DNA of 64,000 bases from Salipiger bermudensis. Its GTDB lineage: Bacteria; Pseudomonadota; Alphaproteobacteria; Rhodobacterales; Rhodobacteraceae. The notes beneath the pieces are model-generated. The model was not told the DNA's origin, did not search any database, and saw only the letters and a list, made by a program, of their open reading frames with translations. Shown in pieces: positions 35,707 to 44,720 of the stretch; positions within the stretch are counted from its first letter, which is position 1, and every line of letters begins with the position of its first letter. Location of the stretch: assembly GCF_019801965.1 (NCBI RefSeq), contig NZ_JAHVIA010000002.1:372001-436000 (forward strand), given 5' to 3'. The position numbers were made by a program, and so were the translations under genes.

Positions 35707-36393
35707 TCAGGCTACGAGGCGGTAGCCACCCGACTCGGTGACGAGGATACGGGCGTTGGAGGGATCGGGCTCGATCTTCTGGCGCAGGCGGTAGATGTGG
35801 GTCTCGAGCGTGTGCGTGGTCACACCGGCATTGTAGCCCCAGACCTCGTGCAGCAGCACGTCGCGCGGCACCACGCCCTCAGTCGAGCGATAGAGGAACT
35901 TGAGGATGTTCGTCTCCTTCTCGGTGAGGCGGATCTTGCGGTCGTCCTCGGTCACCAGCAGCTTCATCGACGGCTTGAAGGTGTAGGGCCCGACGGTAAA
36001 GACCGCGTCCTCGGACTGTTCGTGCTGACGCAGCTGGGCGCGGATGCGGGCGAGCAGCACCGGGAACTTGAACGGCTTGGTGACGTAGTCGTTGGCGCCG
36101 GCGTCGAGGCCGAGGATGGTGTCGGCGTCGGTGTCATGGCCGGTCAGCATGATGATCGGCGCCTTCACGCCTTGCTTGCGCATCAGCCGGCAGAGCTCGC
36201 GCCCGTCATTGTCGGGCAGTCCGACGTCGAGGATGATGAGCTCGTAGTTCTGCTCCTTGACCCGGCCCATGGCGGCGCTCGCGGTCTCGGCCTCGAAGAC
36301 TTCGAAATCCTCGGTCATCACCAGTTGTTCGGCCAGCGCCTCGCGCAGGTCATCGTCGTCATCGACCAGCAGGATGTTCTTGATCTGAGCCAT
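35707..36393 (-). CDS. cenR: OmpR-family response regulator, CenR-like
   Basis: 228 residues. The receiver domain has acidic pocket VDDDDD, phosphoacceptor Asp56 in ILDVGLPDNDG and Lys in VTKPFKF. The winged-helix output domain contains EVWGYNAGVTTHTLETHIYR and ends TESGGYRLVA. The linker and DNA-binding text match the essential alphaproteobacterial CenR, which controls cell-envelope and division genes in Rhodobacter and Caulobacter. No histidine kinase gene is adjacent, as is usual for cenR. The name rests on my recollection of the family rather than an alignment. Confidence 0.85.
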   Translation of the reverse strand: MAQIKNILLVDDDDDLREALAEQLVMTEDFEVFEAETASAAMGRVKEQNYELIILDVGLPDNDGRELCRLMRKQGVKAPIIMLTGHDTDADTILGLDAGANDYVTKPFKFPVLLARIRAQLRQHEQSEDAVFTVGPYTFKPSMKLLVTEDDRKIRLTEKETNILKFLYRSTEGVVPRDVLLHEVWGYNAGVTTHTLETHIYRLRQKIEPDPSNARILVTESGGYRLVA

Positions 36394-36549
36394 GTGTCTG
36401 TCTCCGTTCACGTTTCCCCTCACATGGAAACACCGTTGCGTGCGGGCAAGTTTTGCTGCACCAGTCTCACGCCCTCGTGTTGCAGGAGGGCTTTTGTTAC
36501 AAGTTCGATGCTGGTTTGTTACAGCGCCGCTGTCCCGGAAGGCCGTCCC

Positions 36550-37644
36550 ATGCCGCTTGCACCCAACTTGATGGAGATCCTCGCCCGCGCCCGCGCCGAC
36601 CTGCGCATGGGCGTGCCGGTCGTGCTGTCCGGTGCCGGCGGGCGCGGCTTGCTGGTGCTGGCGGCGGAGACGGTCTCGGCCGACCGGCTGGCGCTGCTGC
36701 GCGAGGCGGATGGCGCGCTCGATCTGGTGCTGACCGCGCGCCGGGCCGCGACGCTGAAGGCGCGGGTCTATGACGGCGATCTGGCGCGGGTGGCGCTGCC
36801 GCGGGATGCCGGACTCGACTGGGTGCGCTCGATCGCCGATCCGGCGGACGATCTCGCCATGCCGATGAAGGGCCCGCTGCAGGAGCGGCGCGGCGGCGAC
36901 GTGGCGCTGCACCGGCTGGCCATCACCTTGGCGAAATCGGCGCGGCTCCTGCCGGCGGCACTGGTGCTCGAGTTGGAGGCGCCGCAGGGCGTGGCGCTGC
37001 GCGAGAACCTCACGCTGATCGATGGTGTCGCGGCGGCGCCTTCGATGCTGCTGCTGTCGAACCTCGATCACGTGGTCTCGGCGCGGGTGCCGCTGGAGAC
37101 CGCCGAGAATGCGCGGCTGCACATCTACCGCCCGCAAGACGGCTCCGAGGAGCATTACGCCATCGAGGTCGGGCGCCCCGACCGCGACGCGCCGGTGCTG
37201 GCGCGGCTGCACTCGGCCTGCTTCACTGGCGACGTGCTGGGCTCGCTGAAATGCGATTGCGGACCGCAGCTGCACGCGGCGCTGGCGCGGATGGGCGAGG
37301 AGGGGCACGGGGTGCTGCTCTACCTCAACCAGGAGGGGCGCGGCATCGGGCTGGCCAACAAGATGCGCGCATACGCGTTGCAGGACCAGGGCTTCGACAC
37401 CGTCGAGGCCAATCACCGGCTGGGCTTCGAGGATGACGAGCGCGATTTCCGCCTCGGTGCCGAGATCCTGCGCCGCATGGGGTTCGGCGCGGTGCGGCTC
37501 CTGACCAACAACCCCAACAAGCTGGCGATGATGGAGCGTTGCGGCATCGCGGTGGCGGAGCGGGTGCCGCTGAAGGTCGGCAAGACCGCGTTCAACGCGC
37601 ATTACCTCGCCACGAAGGCGGCGAAGTCCGGCCATTTGCTCTAA
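36550..37644 (+). CDS. ribA: GTP cyclohydrolase II with degenerate N-terminal domain
   Basis: 364 residues. The C-terminal half is a complete GTP cyclohydrolase II: LHSACFTGDVLGSLKCDCG (three zinc cysteines), LYLNQEGRGIGLANK (catalytic Arg/Asp region) and LTNNPNKL. The N-terminal ~180 residues resemble a remnant of a RibB/DHBP-synthase domain but lack its acidic DxExRENEGD motif, so they are probably not catalytic. It opens the imidazole ring of GTP for riboflavin synthesis. The ATG at 36550 has GGAAGG upstream. A YkuD gene follows after 18 bases. Confidence 0.92.
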   Translation: MPLAPNLMEILARARADLRMGVPVVLSGAGGRGLLVLAAETVSADRLALLREADGALDLVLTARRAATLKARVYDGDLARVALPRDAGLDWVRSIADPADDLAMPMKGPLQERRGGDVALHRLAITLAKSARLLPAALVLELEAPQGVALRENLTLIDGVAAAPSMLLLSNLDHVVSARVPLETAENARLHIYRPQDGSEEHYAIEVGRPDRDAPVLARLHSACFTGDVLGSLKCDCGPQLHAALARMGEEGHGVLLYLNQEGRGIGLANKMRAYALQDQGFDTVEANHRLGFEDDERDFRLGAEILRRMGFGAVRLLTNNPNKLAMMERCGIAVAERVPLKVGKTAFNAHYLATKAAKSGHLL

Positions 37645-37662
37645 GCGCAAAGGAGAACTCGC

Positions 37663-38163
37663 ATGGAGATGGTTCTCACGCCCATGGGGCTGCGCTTTGC
37701 CGGTCGGCTCTGGCCCTGTTCGGTGGGCCGTGGCGGCATTCGGGTCGAAAAGCGCGAGGGCGACGGGGCGACGCCGGTCGGCGCGCACCGCATCGCGCTG
37801 TGCTTCCACCGGCCCGACCGGGTGGCGGCGCCGGCGCCGTGGTCGCTGCCGATCCTGCCCGGTGACCTGTGGTCGGACGCGTCGGGCGATGCCGCCTACA
37901 ACACGTTGGTGCGGGCGCCCTACGCCGAGAGCCACGAGCACCTGCGGCGCGCCGACCCGCTCTACGACATCGTGCTGACGACGGATTGGAACTGGCCCGA
38001 CGCGCGGCCGGGGCGCGGCTCGGCGATCTTCCTGCACCAGTGGCGGCGGCCGGGCTACCCGACTGAGGGCTGCCTGGCCCTCCGTCGCGCGCATATCCGC
38101 GAGATCGCGGCGCTGGCGGTGCCGGGGACGCGGCTGATCGTGCCCGAGGCGCTGGCGGGCTAG
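37663..38163 (+). CDS. L,D-transpeptidase (YkuD) family protein
   Basis: 166 residues. The catalytic motif is IFLHQWRRPGYPTEGCLAL, with the conserved His and the nucleophilic Cys in the TxGC form. YNTLVRAPY and SHEHLRRADPLYDIVL precede it. No signal peptide is obvious, which is unusual for a peptidoglycan-acting enzyme but common in this DUF-like branch. It may cross-link or trim peptidoglycan or act on another amide. AAGGAG lies 9 bases before the ATG; it probably forms an operon with ribA. Confidence 0.82.
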   Translation: MEMVLTPMGLRFAGRLWPCSVGRGGIRVEKREGDGATPVGAHRIALCFHRPDRVAAPAPWSLPILPGDLWSDASGDAAYNTLVRAPYAESHEHLRRADPLYDIVLTTDWNWPDARPGRGSAIFLHQWRRPGYPTEGCLALRRAHIREIAALAVPGTRLIVPEALAG

Positions 38164-38166
38164 CGA

Positions 38167-38286
38167 AGGGGGCCAGCCCCCTCTTGGCGCTGTGCGCCAA
38201 TTCACCCCCGAGGTATTTGGAAACCAGAGAAGACAGGAGCGCTGTGCCCCTGGCTTCTCTTCGTCAAAATACTCCCGCCGGAGGCG
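38167..38286 (-). repeat. Intergenic repeat copy D
   Basis: Between the convergent YkuD and dxs genes. Minus-strand reading starts GCCTCCGGCGGGAGTATTTTG about 63 bases after the dxs stop and continues with the GAAGAGAAG/CTTCTCTGG arms, AATACCTCGGGGGTGAATTGG and a GGGGGC hairpin that almost touches the YkuD stop. Confidence 0.88.
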
Positions 38287-38349
38287 TCCAAGGACGACGG
38301 CCACGCGAAGGCCGGGCGTGAGCGGCACCTCGCAAGGCGAAGGCAGGGA

Positions 38350-40275
38350 TCAGGCCTTGCGGCTGAGGAGGTCGACGCCGAGGGTGGTGAGCACCTTCTC
38401 CTCGATGTGGCGCGCGTCGAGGCCGGCGGTCTCGTACATGTCCTCGGGGCTGGCGTGGTCGATGAAGGTGTCGGGCAGCACCATCGAGCGGAACCGGAGT
38501 CCGTGGTCGAACACGCCCTCGTCGGAGAGCAGCTGCGCCACGTGGCTGCCGAAGCCGCCGACCGAGCCTTCCTCGATGGTGATCAGCGCCTCGTGCTCTG
38601 CCGCAAGCCGCAGGATCAGGTCGCGGTCGAGCGGCTTGGCGAAGCGGGCGTCGGCCACGGTGGGCGTGATGCCTCGCGCCGAGAGCTTCTCGCAAGCCTT
38701 GCGGACCTCGCCAAGCCGCGTGCCGAAGCTCAGAAGCGCCACGCGGCTGCCTTCGGAGATGATGCGGCCGCGGCCGATCTCGAGGATTTCGCCGGTCTCG
38801 GGCATCTCGACGCCCTCGCCCTCGCCGCGCGGGTAGCGGAAGGCAATGGGGCCGTCGTCATGCGCGGCGGCGGTGGCCACCATGTGCTTGAGCTCGGCCT
38901 CGTCGGCGGCGGCCATCACCACCATGCCCGGCAGGTTGGCCATGAAGGCGATGTCGTAGGCGCCGGCATGGGTGGCGCCATCCGCGCCCACCAGCCCGGC
39001 GCGGTCGATGGCGAAGCGCACCGGCAGGCGCTGGATCGCCACGTCATGCACCACCTGATCATAGCCGCGCTGCAGGAAGGTGGAGTACATGGCGCAGAAC
39101 GGCTTCATCCCGCCTGCGGCGAGGCCGGCGGCGAAGGTCACGCCGTGCTGCTCCGCGATGCCCACGTCGAACACCCGCGAGGGGTAGCGCTCGGCCATCA
39201 GGTCGAGCCCGGTGCCGTCGGGCATGGCGGCTGTCACCGCGCAGATGCGGCTGTCCTCGGCGGCGAGCCGGGTCAGCTCCTTGGCGAAGACCTTGGTGTA
39301 GGAGGGCGCGTTGGAGGGCGCCTTCTTCTGCTCGCCGGTGGCCACGTCGAACTTGGCGCGGGCATGACCGCGATCGGCGGAATCCTCCGCCGGAGCATAG
39401 CCCTTGCCCTTCTTGGTCAGCACGTGCAGGAGGATCGGCTTGCTGGCGCGGGCGCGCACCATGCGCAGCACCGGCAGCAGCTGGTGCAGGTCGTGGCCGT
39501 CGAGCGGGCCGAGATAGTCGAAGCCCAGCTCCTCGAACAGCGTGCCGCCCACGGTCATGCCCTTGAGCATCTCCTTGGCGCGCTTGGCGCCCTCGCGGAA
39601 GGGCCCGGGCAGCAGCGAGACCGCGCCCTTGGCGGCGGCCTTGAGATCCTGGAACGGCTCCTCCGCATAGAGCCGCGAGAGATAGGACGACATCGCGCCG
39701 GTGGGCGGCGCGATCGACATCTCGTTGTCGTTGAGGATGACGATCAGCCGCTTGCCGAGATGGCCCGCGTTGTTCATCGCCTCGTAGGCCATTCCGGCGC
39801 TCATCGCGCCGTCGCCGATCACCGCGATGGCATCGCCCGCGCCGGTGTCGCAGACACCGCCGAGATCGCGCGCGACGGCGAAGCCGAGCGCGGCGGAGAT
39901 CGAGGTCGAGCTGTGGCCGGCGCCGAACGGATCGTAGGGCGACTCGGAGCGCTTGGTGAAGCCCGAGAGCCCGCCCTTCTTGCGCAGGGTGCGGATGCGG
40001 TCGCGACGTCCGGTGAGGATCTTGTGCGGGTAGGCCTGGTGCGAGACGTCCCAGATCACCTTGTCGCGCGGGGTGTCGAACACCGCGTGCAGCGCCACGG
40101 TGAGTTCGACCACGCCGAGGCCGGCGCCGAGATGGCCACCGGTCTCGGAGACCGCGGCGACGGTCTCGTCGCGCAACTCATGGGCGAGCTGCTCGAGCTC
40201 GGCATCGGAAAGGCGCTTGAGATCGGCGGGCGTGGTGACCCGGTCGAGAAGCGGCGTTTGGGGGCTGTCAGGCAT
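38350..40275 (-). CDS. dxs: 1-deoxy-D-xylulose-5-phosphate synthase
   Basis: 641 residues. Thiamine-diphosphate fold: [51 protein letters not shown] (cofactor/Mg2+ motif) and the transketolase C-terminal domain ([15 protein letters not shown]). It condenses pyruvate and glyceraldehyde-3-phosphate, the first step of the MEP isoprenoid route. The ATG at 40275 is preferred because GAGG precedes it; a GTG at 40290 is in frame. It lies directly downstream of ispA. Confidence 0.96.
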   Translation of the reverse strand: MPDSPQTPLLDRVTTPADLKRLSDAELEQLAHELRDETVAAVSETGGHLGAGLGVVELTVALHAVFDTPRDKVIWDVSHQAYPHKILTGRRDRIRTLRKKGGLSGFTKRSESPYDPFGAGHSSTSISAALGFAVARDLGGVCDTGAGDAIAVIGDGAMSAGMAYEAMNNAGHLGKRLIVILNDNEMSIAPPTGAMSSYLSRLYAEEPFQDLKAAAKGAVSLLPGPFREGAKRAKEMLKGMTVGGTLFEELGFDYLGPLDGHDLHQLLPVLRMVRARASKPILLHVLTKKGKGYAPAEDSADRGHARAKFDVATGEQKKAPSNAPSYTKVFAKELTRLAAEDSRICAVTAAMPDGTGLDLMAERYPSRVFDVGIAEQHGVTFAAGLAAGGMKPFCAMYSTFLQRGYDQVVHDVAIQRLPVRFAIDRAGLVGADGATHAGAYDIAFMANLPGMVVMAAADEAELKHMVATAAAHDDGPIAFRYPRGEGEGVEMPETGEILEIGRGRIISEGSRVALLSFGTRLGEVRKACEKLSARGITPTVADARFAKPLDRDLILRLAAEHEALITIEEGSVGGFGSHVAQLLSDEGVFDHGLRFRSMVLPDTFIDHASPEDMYETAGLDARHIEEKVLTTLGVDLLSRKA

Positions 40276-40290
40276 GCTGTCCCTCGACAC

Positions 40291-41160
40291 TCAGTTCCGG
40301 CGGGAAATAACGAAACGGGCGGCCTCCCGCAAGGCGTCGGCCCGGTTGCCATAGGGAGATAGCGCGTCGCAGGCCTCGGTCACGAGGCTCCCGGCGCGCT
40401 GTTTTGCCCCATCGAGCCCGAGCAGCGACACGAAGGTGGCCTTGCCACGATCGGCATCCTTGCCCACCGCCTTGCCGACGGTGGCGGCATCGCCCTCGAC
40501 ATCGAGGATGTCGTCGGCGATCTGGAAGGCGAGGCCGAGGCGCTTGGCATAGGCCGAGAGCGGCGCGAGATCGGCCTGCGCCAGCCGTGCACCGGCCTCG
40601 GCGGACCACGCGATCAGCGCGCCGGTCTTGCCATCCTGGAGGGCGGTGATCTGCTCGAGTGACAGCGGCGTGTCGGCACGCTCTGCGGCCATGTCGAGCG
40701 CCTGGCCCAGGACCATGCCGCGGGCGCCGGCGGCGCGGGCGAGGCTCAGGGTCAGATCGGCGCGCACGGCCGCGTCGCGGTGGCAGCGCGGATCGGAGAC
40801 CATCTCGAAGCCAAGCGCCTGCAGCGCGTCGCCGGCCAGCACGGCGGTGGCCTCGTCCCACTTGCGGTGTACCGTCGGCAGCCCGCGGCGCAGGTCGTCA
40901 TCGTCCATGCAGGGCAGGTCGTCATGCACCAAGCTGTAGGCGTGGATCGCCTCGATGGCGCAGGCCGGCCAGAGCGCGCGCTCCGGCGCAACGTCGTGCA
41001 GGCGGGCGCCTTCCAGCACCAGCCAGCCGCGCAGACCCTTGCCGCCGGCGGTGGCGTAGCGCATCGCCTCCGTCACCGGCAGATCGGCGAGGTCGCTCAG
41101 CACATGATCGAAATGGCCGGCCACGGCGCGGGCGCCGGCCTCCAGGCTGTCGCGGAACAT
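40291..41160 (-). CDS. ispA: Polyprenyl (farnesyl) diphosphate synthase
   Basis: 289 residues. The first aspartate-rich motif is HDDLPCMDDDDLRRG with the two-residue insertion typical of bacterial FPP synthases. The second is IADDILDVEGD. GGKGLRGWLVLEGARL holds the substrate-binding Lys/Arg. It makes C15 (or C20) prenyl diphosphate, feeding quinones and carotenoids. It lies between xseB and dxs, the order common to many alphaproteobacteria. Confidence 0.93.
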   Translation of the reverse strand: MFRDSLEAGARAVAGHFDHVLSDLADLPVTEAMRYATAGGKGLRGWLVLEGARLHDVAPERALWPACAIEAIHAYSLVHDDLPCMDDDDLRRGLPTVHRKWDEATAVLAGDALQALGFEMVSDPRCHRDAAVRADLTLSLARAAGARGMVLGQALDMAAERADTPLSLEQITALQDGKTGALIAWSAEAGARLAQADLAPLSAYAKRLGLAFQIADDILDVEGDAATVGKAVGKDADRGKATFVSLLGLDGAKQRAGSLVTEACDALSPYGNRADALREAARFVISRRN

Positions 41161-41166
41161 CGGGGG

Positions 41167-41409
41167 TCAGAGGCCTTCGGCGGCCTTCAGCCCGGCGGGC
41201 TGGCCTTCGGCGTCGAGGGTGATCTGGGCGACCTTCTCCTCGGCTTCCTTGAGTTTGGTCTCGCAGCGCGCCTTGAGCTTGGCGCCGCGTTCGTAGAGCG
41301 CGATCGACTGCTCCAGCGGCACCTCGCCGCGTTCGAGCTGCCCCACCACCTGCTCGAGCTCGGCCATGGCCTGTTCGAATGTCATCTCCTCGACGGGCGT
41401 GTCGCTCAT
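41167..41409 (-). CDS. xseB: Exodeoxyribonuclease VII small subunit
   Basis: 80 residues: TFEQAMAELEQVVGQLERGEVPLEQSIALYERG is split across the typical helix pair of XseB, followed by CETKLKEAEEKV. It assembles with XseA (not in the window) into the ssDNA exonuclease. Its ATG overlaps the stop of the upstream deacetylase-like gene by 4 bases, and the ispA start is 6 bases downstream. Confidence 0.93.
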   Translation of the reverse strand: MSDTPVEEMTFEQAMAELEQVVGQLERGEVPLEQSIALYERGAKLKARCETKLKEAEEKVAQITLDAEGQPAGLKAAEGL

Positions 41410-42332
41410 TTTCCTGCCTCGATCAGTTCTTCCACATGGGCGCGGGCCGAGCCGGCCAGCGCGGCGAGATCATAGCCGCCTTCCAAGACCGAGACCACCC
41501 GCCCTTCGCAATGCTCGGCGGCAATCCGGCAGAGCGCCTGGGTGAGCCAGGCGAAATCCTCGTGCTCCCAGCGCAGCTGCGCCAGCGGGTCGTCGCGATG
41601 GGCGTCGAACCCGGCCGAGATCACGATCAGCTCAGGGCGGAACTCTCGCAGGCGGGGCAGGGCCTCGGTGGTATAGGCGCGGTGCATCTCGGTGCCGCCG
41701 CTGCCCGGGGGCAGGGGGAGGTTCAGCACGTTGTCATGGGCGCCGCGCTCGCTGGTGGCCCCTGTGCCGGGCCAGAGCGGGAATTGCTGCGAAGAGATGA
41801 ACAGCGCGCGCGGCTCGTCCCAGAGCAGGTCCTGCGTGCCGTTGCCGTGATGCACGTCGAAATCGACAACCGCGACGCGCTCGAGCCCGTGGTGATCGAG
41901 CGCGTATTTGGCCGCCAGCGCGGCGTTGCCGAAGAGGCAGAAGCCCATCGGGGTCTCGCGCTCGGCATGGTGCCCCGGCGGGCGGGTGGCGCAGAAGGCA
42001 TTGCCGGCCTCGCGCGCCATCACCGCATCGACGGCGCGGATCGCGGCCCCGGCGCCGCGCCGTGCGGCCCGCATCGATCCGGGCGACATCCAGGTGTCTT
42101 CATCGATCGCGATCTCGCCGCTCTCGGGGGCAAGCCCGGCGATGCGGTCGATGTAGCGCTGCGGATGGACGCGGGCGAGATCGGCGTCGCTGGCCTCGGG
42201 CGCGCTTAGCCGCAGCAGGTCGAGCGGCGCGAGCGCGTGCAGCACGTGTTCGAGCCGGGCCACCTGCTCGGGGTGGCCGTCGGGGGTGACATGCTCGAGA
42301 CAATCGGCATGGGTGATCAGCGCGGTAGTCAT
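41406..42332 (-). CDS. Histone-deacetylase-family (class II-like) amidohydrolase
   Basis: 308 residues. Zinc-site motifs: RPPGHHAE, VVDFDVHHGNGTQDL (Asp/His ligands) and ISAGFDAHRDDPL (Asp ligand), with GGYDLAALA at the end. Bacterial members deacetylate polyamines, acetoin-type or other acyl-amides; the true substrate is unknown. The ATG at 42332 follows a strong GGGAGG site. It heads the HDAC-xseB-ispA-dxs unit. Confidence 0.88.
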   Translation of the reverse strand: MTTALITHADCLEHVTPDGHPEQVARLEHVLHALAPLDLLRLSAPEASDADLARVHPQRYIDRIAGLAPESGEIAIDEDTWMSPGSMRAARRGAGAAIRAVDAVMAREAGNAFCATRPPGHHAERETPMGFCLFGNAALAAKYALDHHGLERVAVVDFDVHHGNGTQDLLWDEPRALFISSQQFPLWPGTGATSERGAHDNVLNLPLPPGSGGTEMHRAYTTEALPRLREFRPELIVISAGFDAHRDDPLAQLRWEHEDFAWLTQALCRIAAEHCEGRVVSVLEGGYDLAALAGSARAHVEELIEAGK

Positions 42333-42416
42333 GGCAGAGCCTCCCTCATCGGTCCGGCCCAGCAGACCGCGATTGGCCGGCAGGGACAAGGTGCGAATTT
42401 CAGGATCGGCGGGAGG

Positions 42417-43118
42417 TCAGTCCGGGGTGAGCATGTAGCCCGCGCCGCGCACGGTCTGCAGGTAGCGCGGCTGCTTCGGGTCGCTCTCGATCTTGCGGCG
42501 CAGCCGGGTGATCTGCACGTCGACCGCGCGCTCCTGCGCCTGCCCCTTGTCGCGGCCCAGCTCCTCAACCAGCTGCGCCCGGCTCAGCGCCTCGCCCGGG
42601 CGGGCCGAAAAGATCCGCATCAGCTGGCTCTCGGTGGCGGTCAGGCGCACCAGTTCCTCGCCCTTCCACATCTCGCCGCGCTCGATATCGTAGCGGATCG
42701 GGCCGAGGCCGATGAGCTTGGGCACCGTGTCTTCGGAGGGGGTCTCGGGCATGCGCCGCAGGATCGCGTTGATCCGCAGCAAAAGCTCCTTGGGCTCGAA
42801 GGGCTTGGCGAGGTAATCGTCGGCCCCGGCCTCGAGCCCCTTGATCCGGTCCTCGGTCTCGCCGCGGGCGGTGAGCAGCATGATCGGGGTGCTCGATGTC
42901 TCGCGGATCGCGGCGGTGAGCGAGATGCCGTCCTCTCCGGGCATCATCACGTCGAGCACGATCATGTCGAACTCGAGCCCGGTCAGCAGGCGGCGGGCAT
43001 GGGCGGCATCGCGCGCGGCGCTGACGAGGAAGCCGTTGCGCATCAGGAATTTCTGCAGCAGGCCGCGAATGCGCTCGTCATCGTCGACGATCAGGATGTG
43101 GGCGTCGGGATCGCTCAT
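42417..43118 (-). CDS. petR: OmpR-family response regulator PetR
   Basis: 233 residues. The receiver domain has VDDDE, phospho-Asp56 in IVLDVMMPGEDG and Lys in LAKPFEPKELL. The winged-helix domain has ERAVDVQITRLRRKIE and ends QTVRGAGYMLTPD. Pairing with an upstream MarR-type gene by a 4-base overlap is the petP-petR arrangement known from Rhodobacter capsulatus, where it lies upstream of the cytochrome bc1 genes. Those genes are not here. Confidence 0.88.
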   Translation of the reverse strand: MSDPDAHILIVDDDERIRGLLQKFLMRNGFLVSAARDAAHARRLLTGLEFDMIVLDVMMPGEDGISLTAAIRETSSTPIMLLTARGETEDRIKGLEAGADDYLAKPFEPKELLLRINAILRRMPETPSEDTVPKLIGLGPIRYDIERGEMWKGEELVRLTATESQLMRIFSARPGEALSRAQLVEELGRDKGQAQERAVDVQITRLRRKIESDPKQPRYLQTVRGAGYMLTPD

Positions 43119-43627
43119 CCCCGGGCCTCGCGCAGACCGGAGTAGTGGCGCCGCATTTCGGGATCCATCATCGCCTCGAGCACCCGGCGGAAGCCCGCGA
43201 CGGCCTCAGGGCCGGCCTGCCGGTAGGCGGCGCGCATCCGCGCGCGTTGCGCCTCGGAGAGCTGGTGTTCGAGCGCCGCGCCGGCCTCGGTCAGGAACAG
43301 GTGGCGCTCACGCTTGTCGGCGCGTCCGACCCGGCTTTCCACCAGCCCGTCCTCGATCAGGGTGCGCAGGACACGATTGAGCGATTGCTTGGTGACGCCG
43401 AGGATCGACAGCAGGTTGTTGACCGTGGTGCCGGGCGCGATGTTGATGAAGTGGATGGCGCGGTGATGCGCGCGGCCATAGTGCAGGCCCTGCAGGATGC
43501 GGTCGGGATCGGCGGTAAACGCCCGATACGCAAAGAACATCGCCTCGATGCCCTGCCGCAGCTGTTCGTCGGTGAGATAGAGCAGCAATTCGCCGCCATG
43601 CCCCTGACTGCCCGGACCGTCTGCCAT
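43115..43627 (-). CDS. petP: MarR-family transcriptional regulator PetP
   Basis: 170 residues. The winged helix-turn-helix (NNLLSILGVTKQSLNRVLRTLIEDG) is followed by the wing with basic RVGRADKRERHLFLT. The N-terminal helix (LRQGIEAMFFAYRAFTADPD) and C-terminal helices form the dimer interface. The ATG at 43627 follows GGAGGGGG. It overlaps petR by ATGA. In R. capsulatus, PetP and PetR are needed for growth; direct targets are uncertain. Confidence 0.88.
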   Translation of the reverse strand: MADGPGSQGHGGELLLYLTDEQLRQGIEAMFFAYRAFTADPDRILQGLHYGRAHHRAIHFINIAPGTTVNNLLSILGVTKQSLNRVLRTLIEDGLVESRVGRADKRERHLFLTEAGAALEHQLSEAQRARMRAAYRQAGPEAVAGFRRVLEAMMDPEMRRHYSGLREARG

Positions 43628-43676
43628 TCCTGCCCCCTCCGTCTGTCGTCTTTTGAGGCAGTTTAAGTCAGCCTTG

Positions 43677-43705
43677 TTGACATTCCAATAGCAAACTGGT
43701 AGCGA
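43677..43705 (+). promoter_or_regulatory. Candidate ilvE promoter
   Basis: A perfect -35 TTGACA, 17 bases, TAGCGA, about 80 bases upstream of the ilvE ATG, inside the 159-base divergent petP/ilvE region. The -10 is poor, so confidence is limited. The surrounding sequence is AT-rich compared with its neighbours. Confidence 0.4.
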
Positions 43706-43786
43706 GTCGCAGTTTTTACGCAATTATATGTCCGCATCGGACGTAAGTTGCGCAATAAATGAAAAGCGCCGAGAAGGAGACTCGCT

Positions 43787-44656
43787 ATGGAAGGTGCGTA
43801 TGACGACCGCGACGGAAAGATCTGGCTCGATGGGCAGCTGGTGGAGTGGCGGGATGCAAAGGTGCACGTACTGACCCACGCGCTGCACTATGCCAGCTCG
43901 GTTTTCGAAGGCGAGCGGGCCTATAACGGCAAGATCTTCCTTGGCCACGAGCACTCGAAGCGCCTGCGCTTCTCGGCCGGCGAACTGGATTTCGAGATCC
44001 CCTACAGCGCCGAAGAGATCGACGCCGCCAAGGAGGCCGTGCTGAAGGCCAACGGCTTTACCAACGCCTATGTTCGCGCGGTGGCGTGGCGCGGTGCCGG
44101 TCAGGACATGGGTGTGGCCTCGTCGCGCAACCCGGTCCGCCTCGCGGTGGCCGCATGGGAGTGGGGCAACTATTACGGCGATGCCAAGACCAAGGGCGCC
44201 AAGCTCGACATCGCCAAATGGAAACGGCCCTCGCCGGAGACCATCCCGGTGCATGCCAAGGCGGCGGGTCTCTACATGATCTGCACCATGTCGAAGCACG
44301 AGGCCGAGGCCAAGGGCTGCTCGGACGCGCTGTTCATGGACTACCGCGGCTATGTCGCCGAGGCGACCGGTGCCAACATCTTCTTCGTGAAAGATGGCGA
44401 GGTGCACACCCCGCTGGCCGACTGCTTCCTCAACGGCCTGACCCGTCAGACGGTGATCCGGCTGCTGAAGGAGAAGGGCATCACGGTGCACGAGCGCCAC
44501 ATCATGCCCGAGGAACTCGAGGGCTTCGAGCAGTGCTGGCTCACCGGCACCGCCGCCGAGGTCACCCCGGTCGGGCAGATCGCGGATTACAATTTCGAGG
44601 TCGGCGCGCTGACGCTGGACATCGCTGAGACCTACGAGAAGCTGGTGCGCAGCTGA
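43787..44656 (+). CDS. ilvE: Branched-chain amino acid aminotransferase
   Basis: 289 residues of PLP fold-type IV. YASSVFEGERAYNGKIF, the PLP-lysine region PVHAKAAGLYMICTMSKHEA, the EATGANIFFV motif and GTAAEVTPVGQI are all in the expected order. It makes or degrades valine, leucine and isoleucine by transamination with 2-oxoglutarate. AAGGAG lies 9 bases before the ATG. It is followed by a strong terminator. Confidence 0.93.
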   Translation: MEGAYDDRDGKIWLDGQLVEWRDAKVHVLTHALHYASSVFEGERAYNGKIFLGHEHSKRLRFSAGELDFEIPYSAEEIDAAKEAVLKANGFTNAYVRAVAWRGAGQDMGVASSRNPVRLAVAAWEWGNYYGDAKTKGAKLDIAKWKRPSPETIPVHAKAAGLYMICTMSKHEAEAKGCSDALFMDYRGYVAEATGANIFFVKDGEVHTPLADCFLNGLTRQTVIRLLKEKGITVHERHIMPEELEGFEQCWLTGTAAEVTPVGQIADYNFEVGALTLDIAETYEKLVRS

Positions 44657-44682
44657 GGCTGGCACCTCTTCGATGAGACAGG

Positions 44683-44720
44683 GCACCCCGTGGCTGAGGC
44701 CGCGGGGTGTTTTGTGTTTT
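44683..44720 (+). terminator. Terminator after ilvE
   Basis: CACCCCG and CGGGGTG arms around a 12-base loop, then TTTTGTGTTTT, about 28 bases after the ilvE stop. Confidence 0.75.
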
